Positions 32,753 through 40,666 of a stretch of DNA of 64,000 nt are shown here, in pieces. Both the position numbers and the translations under genes were made by a program. The notes under the pieces were generated by a model. The model made no database searches and was not told where the DNA came from. It saw only the letters and a list, made by a program, of their open reading frames with translations. Origin of the DNA: Syntrophopropionicum propionicicum_A. GTDB lineage: Bacteria; Bacillota; Desulfotomaculia; Desulfotomaculales; Pelotomaculaceae. Location: NCBI RefSeq assembly GCF_048984525.1, contig NZ_JBMGJC010000006.1:1-64000 (forward strand), given 5' to 3'. The first letter of the stretch is position 1. Each line of letters opens with the position of its first letter.

Positions 32753-34453
32753 TTGAAATTAATCAGCACCAACGAGGCCAAGTGCCGCGATTGCTACAAG
32801 TGTATCCGCTCATGCCCGGTGAAGTCAATCTGTATCAAGTCGGGCCATTCAAAAGCTCAGCTGTATGCAAAAGTAATTGAAGAAAGCTGCATCCAGGACG
32901 GCCTGTGCACCACGGTATGCCCCCAGAAAGCCAAGGTCGTGGTCAACCACGTAGATGACGTAAAACAACTGCTGTTTGAAAACGTTGTACCGGTATTGGC
33001 CAGCGTGGCGCCTTCCTTTCCAGCCATGCTGCCGCTGTCCAACCCCGCTGTGTTCCCCTCTCTCCTCAAGCAGCTTGGCTTTTCCCACATCGGGCAGACG
33101 TCTGTCGGAGCCGAGCTGATCTGTGATGAGCACCGCCGGGTATCCCCCCGGGGGCCGCTTATATCGAGCGCCTGTCCCGTCGTGGTCAACCTTGTGGAGC
33201 GCCATTACCCGCACCTGATCCCTTACCTGTCACCCCTTGTTTCTCCCATGGTCGCCCACGGCCGGCTTCTGAAAAGCCAGTTCCCGGGCAGCGCTGTGGT
33301 TTTTATCGGCCCCTGTATAGCCAAAAAAGGGGAAGCGCTGGGCGGAGCTGTCGACTATGTCCTGGGTTTTAAAGAAGTCTGGGAATGGATCGGGCAGGAA
33401 AAAATTGACGTGAACAAATTTTCACCGTCGAAATTTGACGGTTACCAGCCCGGCCCGGCCCGCCTTTTCCCCATTGAAGGCGGGCAGCTGCGGGCGACCT
33501 CCCTCAGCACTGACCTGACCGACAAAGAAGTCCAAACCGTTACCGGTATCAGTAATTGCATAAAGCTGTTTGAAAACTTTGCCACGGCAGTCCCCAGCCG
33601 CAGGCCTTTATTCATGGAGCTGATGGCCTGCAACGGCGGCTGTCTGGGAGGCCCCTACGGGGTTTCGGACAAAGACATATACGCGAAGAAGACAGTACTG
33701 CTGGACTATTATTCGCTGCAGGATACAGGGACCCGGGACAGCATGCCGCAGCCCCCTTTACCTGCTGCGGATTTGTACCGCTCCTACCTGGACAGGAAGG
33801 CTGTAGTCCCGCAGCCAACGGAGGAACAAATAAAAGCAATACTGGCCCTGACCGATAAGTTTTCACCTGGAGATGAGCTTAACTGCGGGGCCTGCGGCTT
33901 CAACTCCTGCCGGGAAAAAGCCGTCGCGGTATTCCAGGGCAACGCCGAGTCGCAGATGTGCATACCGTACATGAGGAAAAGGGCGGAATCAATCTCCAAC
34001 CTGGTACTCCGCGCTCTCCCGGACGGGGTAATTATCTTTGACGAAGACCTCATTATCCAGGAAATAAATCTCGCGGCCAAAAAGATGTTTGACTGCACCA
34101 GGCAAGTAATCGGAGAAAAAATCGACGTCCTGGTAAATCCGTCTGAATTTGCGCGTGTTTTTCAAGAGATGAAAACAATTAAAGTGGACGCCAGTAAACT
34201 TTTTAACGGAAAGATAACCCGCCAGATTCTTTTCCCGCTGGAAAACAGCGCGGTGGCGATTTTTACAGACATAACAAACGAATTGAAGCAGCAGGAAGAA
34301 CTTTTACTGGTAAAGACGGAGACAATTGACCGGGCGCAGGAGGTTATTAAAAAACAAATGACCGTTGCCCAGGTCATTGCCGGGCTTTTGGGTGAAACGA
34401 CAGCAGAGACCAAAGTGCAGTTGAGCCGGCTGATCAAGCTGATGAAGGATTAG
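32753..34453 (+). CDS. Sensory [FeFe] hydrogenase with PAS domain (HfsB/group C type)
   Basis: 566 residues starting with TTG. Two N-terminal [4Fe-4S] motifs (Cys11/14/17/21 and Cys46/52/56), then the H-cluster domain: L1 is SSACP (Cys141), L2 PCIAKK (Cys188), L3 MACNGGCLGG (Cys293, Cys297). The proton-relay Cys found in catalytic enzymes as TSCCP is Ala140, as in sensory rather than productive hydrogenases. A further four-Cys [4Fe-4S] domain (Cys378/381/386/403), a PAS domain (about 412-520) and a short coiled coil follow. With the next phosphatase and CBS protein it forms a putative H2 or redox signalling module. Confidence 0.88.
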   Translation: MKLISTNEAKCRDCYKCIRSCPVKSICIKSGHSKAQLYAKVIEESCIQDGLCTTVCPQKAKVVVNHVDDVKQLLFENVVPVLASVAPSFPAMLPLSNPAVFPSLLKQLGFSHIGQTSVGAELICDEHRRVSPRGPLISSACPVVVNLVERHYPHLIPYLSPLVSPMVAHGRLLKSQFPGSAVVFIGPCIAKKGEALGGAVDYVLGFKEVWEWIGQEKIDVNKFSPSKFDGYQPGPARLFPIEGGQLRATSLSTDLTDKEVQTVTGISNCIKLFENFATAVPSRRPLFMELMACNGGCLGGPYGVSDKDIYAKKTVLLDYYSLQDTGTRDSMPQPPLPAADLYRSYLDRKAVVPQPTEEQIKAILALTDKFSPGDELNCGACGFNSCREKAVAVFQGNAESQMCIPYMRKRAESISNLVLRALPDGVIIFDEDLIIQEINLAAKKMFDCTRQVIGEKIDVLVNPSEFARVFQEMKTIKVDASKLFNGKITRQILFPLENSAVAIFTDITNELKQQEELLLVKTETIDRAQEVIKKQMTVAQVIAGLLGETTAETKVQLSRLIKLMKD

Positions 34454-34468
34454 GGAAGGAAGCATGGT

Positions 34469-35620
34469 ATGTCTCTCCACCTTGATATTGGCATATCACA
34501 ATTGAACAAGAAAGACGAAGAGCTTTGCGGCGACTCTATTGAAGTCCTCCAATCCGCAGACTCCACGGTTATCGTCCTGGCTGACGGCCTGGCCAGCGGG
34601 GTTAAGGCCAATATCCTCTCCCGTATTACCGCTAAAACTGCCGCCACCATGTTGGAGATGGGCAGCCATATCGACGAGGTCATTGAGACCATGGCGGAAA
34701 CTCTGCCTGTCGATAAAGTGAGGAACCTGGCCTACAGCACATTTTCCATATTACAGGTATTCAGGGACGGGCGTTCTTACCTGGTGGAGTTCGATAATCC
34801 CCAGTCCTATTTCGGATACGGGGAATCGCTGCGGCGCCTGCAAAGGAACTCCCGGAAAATTGGCGAAAAAAAAATTCAAGAAGCGCACTTTAAACTGCAG
34901 GAAGGCAACTGGGTGGTAATGCTGAGCGACGGCGTGCTGCATGCCGGCATCGGCGGCATATGGAACCTCGGCTGGGGAGAACAGCAGGTCGGGCGGTTCA
35001 TAAGCAGGCTGGCGTCCTCTGATTACGAGGCCGCGGACTGGGCTGGCGAGATAACCGCGCAGTGCAATCTGCTATACGGGGGTCTGCCTGGCGATGACGT
35101 GAGCATTGTTGTGGTCAGGGCAAGGAAAGCAAGGAAACTGACAGCTCTGATCGGCCCACCCCGCGATCCGGCCAAAGACACCCCGGCAGTTGAAAAACTT
35201 GCCGGCGCTGAAGGGACCAAAGTGGTATGCGGAGGCTCAACCAGCCTGATGGCAAGCCGGATACTGAACAGGGAGGTAGAAGTTGACCTGGGCTCTGACA
35301 GTGATACAGTACCGCCTCCCGGCTTGATCGAGGGAATAGACCTGGTCACGGAGGGCGCCATAACCCTATATTATGCGCTGCAGCATTTGAGAGAGGGGCG
35401 CCGGCTGAGAAATCTGGAAGGCGCCAGCGACGGCGCCAGCAGGCTCGCCGCGGCGCTCCTCAGGGCGGACGAGGCGCACTTCATGGTCGGGCTGGCCATC
35501 AACCAGGCAGACCACTACCCTGGATTTCCTGTATCGTGCGTAATGAAAAACCAGACGGTTAGAGATATTGCCGAGATATTGTCATCATTAGGCAAGAAAA
35601 TAACCATTGAATATCTCTAA
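34469..35620 (+). CDS. SpoIIE/PP2C-type serine phosphatase
   Basis: 383 residues with an N-terminal PP2C-like domain (about 1-215): VIVLADGLASGVKANILS, WVVMLSDGVLHAG and GLPGDDVSIVVVRARK carry the metal-binding Asp residues. The C-terminal 165 residues form a distinct domain (VVCGGSTSLMASRILNREVEVDL...) that I do not recognise. It begins 15 bases after the hydrogenase, so it is the likely output of the H2 sensor. Confidence 0.85.
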   Translation: MSLHLDIGISQLNKKDEELCGDSIEVLQSADSTVIVLADGLASGVKANILSRITAKTAATMLEMGSHIDEVIETMAETLPVDKVRNLAYSTFSILQVFRDGRSYLVEFDNPQSYFGYGESLRRLQRNSRKIGEKKIQEAHFKLQEGNWVVMLSDGVLHAGIGGIWNLGWGEQQVGRFISRLASSDYEAADWAGEITAQCNLLYGGLPGDDVSIVVVRARKARKLTALIGPPRDPAKDTPAVEKLAGAEGTKVVCGGSTSLMASRILNREVEVDLGSDSDTVPPPGLIEGIDLVTEGAITLYYALQHLREGRRLRNLEGASDGASRLAAALLRADEAHFMVGLAINQADHYPGFPVSCVMKNQTVRDIAEILSSLGKKITIEYL

Positions 35621-35636
35621 GGAGGGATGATCCAAG

Positions 35637-36269
35637 TTGTTGGTAATGGACTATATGAAAAGGTCCCTGATCACCGCCAGTAAGGAAACCACCGTTTTCG
35701 AAGCGCTGGAAACGCTTAAGAAAAATAAAATCAGGCAATTGCCGGTAGTTACCGGAGACAGGCTGATCGGTCTGGTAACAGAAAAGCAGCTGCTGGCAGT
35801 ATCCCCCTCGCCGGCAACCTCCCTCGGCACTTTTGAAAAGAAGTTCTTCATGGACAAAATTTTAGTCTCGGACGTGATGGTGAAATTCCCCCTGACTGTT
35901 TCTCCGGACACCACTATTGAGGAAGCCGCCCTGTATCTGAGAGAACACAAAGTAGGCAGTGTCCCTGTGGTTGAAGGGGATGTGCTGGTGGGCATCATTA
36001 CAGTAACCGATATCTTTGACGCTATGACCCGGCTCTTTGGCTACGGCAAGCCGGGCATAAGAATACTGATTGAGTCCGAAGACAGAATCGGCCTGCTCAC
36101 AGAGGTAACCAGGACGATCAAGGAATTTGATTTCCCGGTAAAGGCGATCATCTACTATGTAAAAGACGACTCAAAGGTTAAGATGAAAATGAGGCTTGAC
36201 ACCATCGACGCCGAACCGGTGGTTAAGGCCATGAAAAACAGGGGCTTGAAGGTTTCGCGAATTATATAA
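35637..36269 (+). CDS. CBS-domain pair with C-terminal ACT domain
   Basis: About 210 residues: two CBS motifs (about 5-60 and 78-135; VMVKFPLTVSPDTTIEEAALYL, VVEGDVLVGIITVTDIFDA) that usually bind adenine nucleotides, then an ACT domain (GIRILIESEDRIGLLTEVTRTI) that often binds amino acids. AcuB-like plan. GGAGGG precedes the TTG at 35637. It is last in the hydrogenase-phosphatase unit and may sense energy charge. Confidence 0.85.
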   Translation: MLVMDYMKRSLITASKETTVFEALETLKKNKIRQLPVVTGDRLIGLVTEKQLLAVSPSPATSLGTFEKKFFMDKILVSDVMVKFPLTVSPDTTIEEAALYLREHKVGSVPVVEGDVLVGIITVTDIFDAMTRLFGYGKPGIRILIESEDRIGLLTEVTRTIKEFDFPVKAIIYYVKDDSKVKMKMRLDTIDAEPVVKAMKNRGLKVSRII

Positions 36270-36345
36270 CCTTTATTTTGATATATATCAATAATATGTA
36301 TAAAATTTAAAGCGCACCCTCCTCCCATTCTCAGGCAATATATGA

Positions 36346-36441
36346 TATAATATCTTAATATAAAAAATAGTGCGTGCGAAGGCGCACAGCGGAGCAACGG
36401 AGTTCCTCAACAGGTGTCCACCATCTGTTAGGAACTTTTTT
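36346..36441 (+). promoter_or_regulatory. Leader with -10 element and internal terminator before the PPDK-like gene
   Basis: TATAAT at 36346-36351, then a GTGCG/CGCAC hairpin (about 36370-36386) and a strong terminator GTTCCTCAACAG/CTGTTAGGAAC (36402-36435) followed by six T. The terminator lies about 60 bases before the start codon of a rightward gene with no other gene between, which suggests transcription attenuation. No known riboswitch consensus was recognised. It could instead end the CBS-gene transcript. Confidence 0.5.
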
Positions 36442-36499
36442 GTTTTTAACGATTTTCTCAACTTTTCCCTGTACAGGTGATGGAAGGAGAGAGTATGAC

Positions 36500-39133
36500 A
36501 TGATAGCCGCGGACCGCGTATCCACCGGCCTGCCCGGACTGGACAGGGTTGTAGACGGACTGCGCATTGGCGATAACGTTGTCTTGCAGGTTGACAGAAT
36601 AGATGACTACCGTCATTTTGTAAAGCCTTTCGTTACCCGCGCGGCGGCGGAGAACCGGAAGGTCGTTTACCTGCGTTTCGGGCTGCACCCTGCTGTTGTG
36701 GAAAAAGGAGAAGGTATCAAAATTTACCATCTCAATCCCAACAGCGGTTTTGAGGCCTTTTCCGGCGAGGTGCATACAATTGCCTCTATGGAAGGAGAGG
36801 GAGTTTTTTATGTCTTTGACTGCCTCTCAGACCTGCTTTCGGCCTGGGCTACAGACCTTATGATCGGCAATTTCTTCAAAGTAATCTGCCCTTATCTCTA
36901 TGAACAGAATACCATAGCCTATTTCGCGGTGCTGAGAAACAGCAATTCTTACCATACAATAGCCAGCATACGGGAAACGACCCAGCTGCTGCTGGATGTC
37001 TACCACCATGAAAACAAATACTATATCCACCCCTTAAAAGTCTGGAACCGTTACTCACCCACCATGTTTCTGCCGCATGTGATCTGCGGTGAGGAGTTCG
37101 CGCCTGTCACCAGCAGCGCCGATATTGCCCGGCTGTTTTCAAAACTGAACCTCTTTAAACTTGGTGATGCCAGCCGCCGTCTAGACCACTGGGACCGTAT
37201 ATTAATCAAAGCGCAGGAATTAATGGACAGGTTGGACCAGGGAGACCAGGACGCTGTTTCCGGCCAAAGGAAAATGATCGACCAGTTGTGCAGGATGATG
37301 ATCAGCCGTGACGAGCGCATTTTATTCCTGGCCAGAAATTACTTCTCCCTGCGTGACCTGCTGGAGATCAAGAACAGGCTTGTCGGCTCCGGTTTTATAG
37401 GCGGGAAATCGGTAGGTATGCTGCTGGCGCGCAGCATTTTAAAAAAGGATGAAAAAACCGACTGGGAACGGCGCCTTGAACACCACGATTCATTTTATGT
37501 GGGTTCTGACGTGTACTACACTTATTTAGTAGATAACGGGTGCTGGAAAATGCGCCTGGAACAAAAGAAAAAGGAAAACTATTTTACCACTGCCAGAGAG
37601 CTGAAGCAAAAAATATTGGGGGGGGCTTTCCCCAATACCATCCGGGACCAGTTCGAACAGATCCTGGAGTATTTCGGCCAGTCCCCCATTGTCGTCCGTT
37701 CCAGCAGCCTGCTTGAAGACGCTTTCGGCAACGCTTTTGCCGGTAAGTACCTCAGTATCTTCTGTGTTAACCAGGGGAGCCCGCGGGAACGCTGCCACGC
37801 TTTTGAAAAAGCAGTCCAAGAAGTCTTTGCCAGCGCCATGGGCGAGGAAGCGCTGACTTACCGCCTGAAGAGGGGCCTTGACCGGAGAGATGAACAAATG
37901 GCGCTCCTGGTGCAGCGTGTTTCCGGTTCCACCCGCTCCAAATATTTCTTTCCCGACCTGTCGGGGGTGGCTTTGTCCCACAACGCCTATGTATGGAACG
38001 ACGACCTGGATCCGGACGCCGGCATGATGAGGCTCGTGGCCGGGTTGGGCACCAGGGCTGTTAACCGCGTGGAAGACGATTACCCCCGCCTGGTCGCCCT
38101 GGATAAACCGCTGCTGCGGCCGGATATGAGGTTTGAAGATATGTGCAGGTTTTCCCAGCACAAGGTCGACGTACTGGACACCTCCTTAAATAAAAATGCC
38201 ACAGTAAATTTAAACGATCTGTACAACCCTGAAACAGAAAATATTCAGGGGTGGGATTTACTGGCGGTGCGCGACCATGAGGCCGACCGCAAAATGAAGG
38301 AACTGGGCTATCAAGCTCCGGCAGCCTGTGTCCTGACCTTTGACAAACTTATGGCCGCAACGGATTTTCCCCAGGTTATCCGCCGCATGCTTAAAAAACT
38401 GGAAGCAGCATATAATTATCCGGTGGATATTGAATTTACCGCTAATTTCTCACCGGGAGGCGGCTTTGAGATTAATCTCCTGCAGTGCCGGCCCCTGCAA
38501 AAATTCGGAAAGCCCGTTAAACACTCGGCAGCGATGGATTATACCCCGGACAATGTCCTGCTTGCCAACAAAGACAGCTTTATGGGAAGCGAAACCCTGC
38601 AGGCCATAAACACTATCGTCTATATAATCGGCGAAGAATACAGTAAAATGCCCTTAACCGGCAAATACGAAATTGCGCGGCTGGTTGGCCGCATAAACAA
38701 GCTGTTCAGCGACCGTGAGAATGAACCCTTGATGCTGATCGGGCCCGGCCGGTGGGGAACCAGCACTCCCTCGCTGGGAGTACCGGTTTCTTTTGCGGAA
38801 ATAAACAATACGGCGGTACTGGTGGAAGTCGCCTCTCAAAAGGAAGGTTTTATGCCGGAGCTATCATACGGCACCCACTTTTTCCAGGACCTGGTGGAAA
38901 CCAGTATCTTTTATATAGCCCTGTTTCCGGGTAGTGAGGATACGGAATTTAACCCGTCTCTGTTTAACCGGTTCAGCAATATTCTGCCGGGGATCCTGCC
39001 TGAATACAGCAGGCTGCAGCATGTGGTCAAAATTTTCCGCCCCGCTGAGCTGAATAAAAAACTGTGGCTTCAAGCAAATTTGAAGCCACGGCGTTTGACA
39101 TCGTTTTTCTCCGGCTCTGAAGAGGTAAGCTAA
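36500..39133 (+). CDS. PEP/pyruvate-binding (PPDK N-terminal-type) domain protein
   Basis: 877 residues, start ATG 36500 after GGAAGGAGAG. The N-terminal 270 residues resemble a KaiC/RecA-like domain (RVSTGLPGLDRVVDGL) with no clear Walker A. A central region (about 300-700) is the ATP-grasp nucleotide-binding domain of pyruvate phosphate dikinase/PEP synthase (SPIVVRSSSLLEDAFGNAFAGKY, YPVDIEFTAN). The swivelling His domain and the C-terminal PEP barrel are missing, so it cannot be a full dikinase. The last 200 residues (IGPGRWGTSTPSLGVPV) are conserved in related clostridial proteins. Function unknown. Confidence 0.75.
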   Translation: MIAADRVSTGLPGLDRVVDGLRIGDNVVLQVDRIDDYRHFVKPFVTRAAAENRKVVYLRFGLHPAVVEKGEGIKIYHLNPNSGFEAFSGEVHTIASMEGEGVFYVFDCLSDLLSAWATDLMIGNFFKVICPYLYEQNTIAYFAVLRNSNSYHTIASIRETTQLLLDVYHHENKYYIHPLKVWNRYSPTMFLPHVICGEEFAPVTSSADIARLFSKLNLFKLGDASRRLDHWDRILIKAQELMDRLDQGDQDAVSGQRKMIDQLCRMMISRDERILFLARNYFSLRDLLEIKNRLVGSGFIGGKSVGMLLARSILKKDEKTDWERRLEHHDSFYVGSDVYYTYLVDNGCWKMRLEQKKKENYFTTARELKQKILGGAFPNTIRDQFEQILEYFGQSPIVVRSSSLLEDAFGNAFAGKYLSIFCVNQGSPRERCHAFEKAVQEVFASAMGEEALTYRLKRGLDRRDEQMALLVQRVSGSTRSKYFFPDLSGVALSHNAYVWNDDLDPDAGMMRLVAGLGTRAVNRVEDDYPRLVALDKPLLRPDMRFEDMCRFSQHKVDVLDTSLNKNATVNLNDLYNPETENIQGWDLLAVRDHEADRKMKELGYQAPAACVLTFDKLMAATDFPQVIRRMLKKLEAAYNYPVDIEFTANFSPGGGFEINLLQCRPLQKFGKPVKHSAAMDYTPDNVLLANKDSFMGSETLQAINTIVYIIGEEYSKMPLTGKYEIARLVGRINKLFSDRENEPLMLIGPGRWGTSTPSLGVPVSFAEINNTAVLVEVASQKEGFMPELSYGTHFFQDLVETSIFYIALFPGSEDTEFNPSLFNRFSNILPGILPEYSRLQHVVKIFRPAELNKKLWLQANLKPRRLTSFFSGSEEVS
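39056..39089 (-). terminator. gltBD terminator inside the convergent gene
   Basis: GTGGCTTCAA/TTGAAGCCAC, a perfect 10-bp stem with a 6-base loop, followed on the minus strand by AG and six T. It lies within the last 25 codons of the plus-strand PPDK-like gene and 40 bases after the gltD stop. Confidence 0.8.
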
Positions 39134-40614
39134 ACCAGGTTTGTGCCGCCCATCAGGTAGCGGTCGCACTCACGCGCGGCGCCGCGCCCCTCGTTTATGG
39201 CCCAGACCACGAGGCTTTGTCCGCGGCGCGTATCGCCCGCGGCAAATACGCCCCTGACATTTGTGGCAAAATCTCCGTAATCAGCCCTGGCATTGGAACG
39301 CTCATCCCTCTCCACGCCGAGCTGCTCCAGTATGCCGTTCTCCGGCCCGGTAAATCCCATGGCCAGCAGCACCAACTGAGCGGGCCGGACCTTTTCAGAA
39401 CCCGGTATTTCTCTTGGCGTAAAGCGGCCCTGATTATCCGCTGTCCATTCAACGTCCACCGTATAGACCTCTTTTACCCGGCCGCTGTCATCGCCTGCAA
39501 ACCTCCTGGCTGTGACACAGTAGCGGCGGGGGTCATTGCCAAAAAGGACAGCCGCCTCTTCCTGGCCGTAGTCAATTTTAAATATCCTCGGGTACTGCGG
39601 CCAGGGGTTATCTTCCCTCCGTTCAAAAGGAAGCCTGGGCATGATCTCAAGCTGGTTTATACTTCTGCACCCATGCCGGAGAGCGGTGCCGACACAGTCA
39701 GTGCCGGTGTCGCCTCCGCCGATTACGATCACGTCTTTGCCTGCCGCGGAAATGTATTTTTTGTCAGACAGGCTGGAGTCAAGCAGGCTTTTGGTATTCG
39801 CGCTCAAAAATTCGACCGCGAAATAAATACCTTTCAAATCCCGCCCTTCTACCGGCAGGTCGCGCGGTTTGGTTGCCCCGGTACAGAGCACCACCGCGTC
39901 AAAATCCTTATGCAAACTGCCGGCGGGATAATCCCTTCCGACTTCCGTGCCAGTTACAAAGTTTACTCCTTCAGCCGCCATTAAGTTTATCCTGCGCTGC
40001 ACAACCCATTTTTCCAGCTTCATATTGGGAATTCCGTACATCAACAGGCCGCCGATCCTGTCGGCGCGTTCAAAAACGGTGACCCGGTGGCCAGCCTTGT
40101 TAAGCTGGTCGGCACAGGCCAGGCCGGAAGGCCCGGAGCCGACCACCGCAACCTTTTTGCCGGTACGCCTGGCCGGCGTCCGGGGGACCATCCACCCTCT
40201 GTCATATGCTTTTTCAATCACAGCGCACTCTATATTCCTGGTGGTAACCGGCTCTGTAGCCAGCCCGGCGGTGCAGGCGCCTTCACAAAGGGCGGGACAT
40301 ACCCTGCAGGTAAACTCCGGGAAATTATTCGTTTTTAACAGCCGGGCCAGAGCTCCCTGCCACAGGCCCCTGTACACCAGGTCATTAACCTCCGGAATTA
40401 AGTTGTGGTTGGGGCAGCCGGAAATTGCACCGCCCAGTTCCATTCCGGTATGGCAAAACGGCGTGCCGCAGTCCATGCAGCGCCCCGCCTGTTTTTTTAA
40501 TTCTTCCTCCGGCAGCTGCTTGTGAATTTCATTCCAGTCGTTTATGCGCTTCAACGGATCCCGGTCCGAAGGAAGTATGCGCCGGCATTCCATAAAACCG
40601 CTCGGCTTACCCAT
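39130..40614 (-). CDS. gltD: Glutamate synthase small (beta) subunit
   Basis: An NADPH-oxidising FAD/Fe-S subunit that feeds electrons to GltB for 2-oxoglutarate + glutamine to two glutamates. 494 residues: N-terminal cysteine clusters CMDCGTPFCHTG and CRVCPALCEGAC for two [4Fe-4S] centres, FAD fold VAVVGSGPSGLACADQL and NAD fold VIVIGGGDTGTDCVGTAL. ATG 40614 follows GGAGGGGG. It lies 52 bases after gltB. The stop codon TAG overlaps the TAA of the convergent gene. Confidence 0.95.
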   Translation of the reverse strand: MGKPSGFMECRRILPSDRDPLKRINDWNEIHKQLPEEELKKQAGRCMDCGTPFCHTGMELGGAISGCPNHNLIPEVNDLVYRGLWQGALARLLKTNNFPEFTCRVCPALCEGACTAGLATEPVTTRNIECAVIEKAYDRGWMVPRTPARRTGKKVAVVGSGPSGLACADQLNKAGHRVTVFERADRIGGLLMYGIPNMKLEKWVVQRRINLMAAEGVNFVTGTEVGRDYPAGSLHKDFDAVVLCTGATKPRDLPVEGRDLKGIYFAVEFLSANTKSLLDSSLSDKKYISAAGKDVIVIGGGDTGTDCVGTALRHGCRSINQLEIMPRLPFERREDNPWPQYPRIFKIDYGQEEAAVLFGNDPRRYCVTARRFAGDDSGRVKEVYTVDVEWTADNQGRFTPREIPGSEKVRPAQLVLLAMGFTGPENGILEQLGVERDERSNARADYGDFATNVRGVFAAGDTRRGQSLVVWAINEGRGAARECDRYLMGGTNLV

Positions 40615-40666
40615 TTTTATCCCCCTCCTTGAAAAGGCTTGCCCTTGCCAAAAGACATTAAACAGA

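Noticed and set aside
36361..36441. A known riboswitch (fluoride, THF, preQ1, c-di-GMP or guanidine) before the PPDK-like gene
   Set aside because: None of the remembered conserved cores could be matched; only a generic attenuator-like layout is supported.
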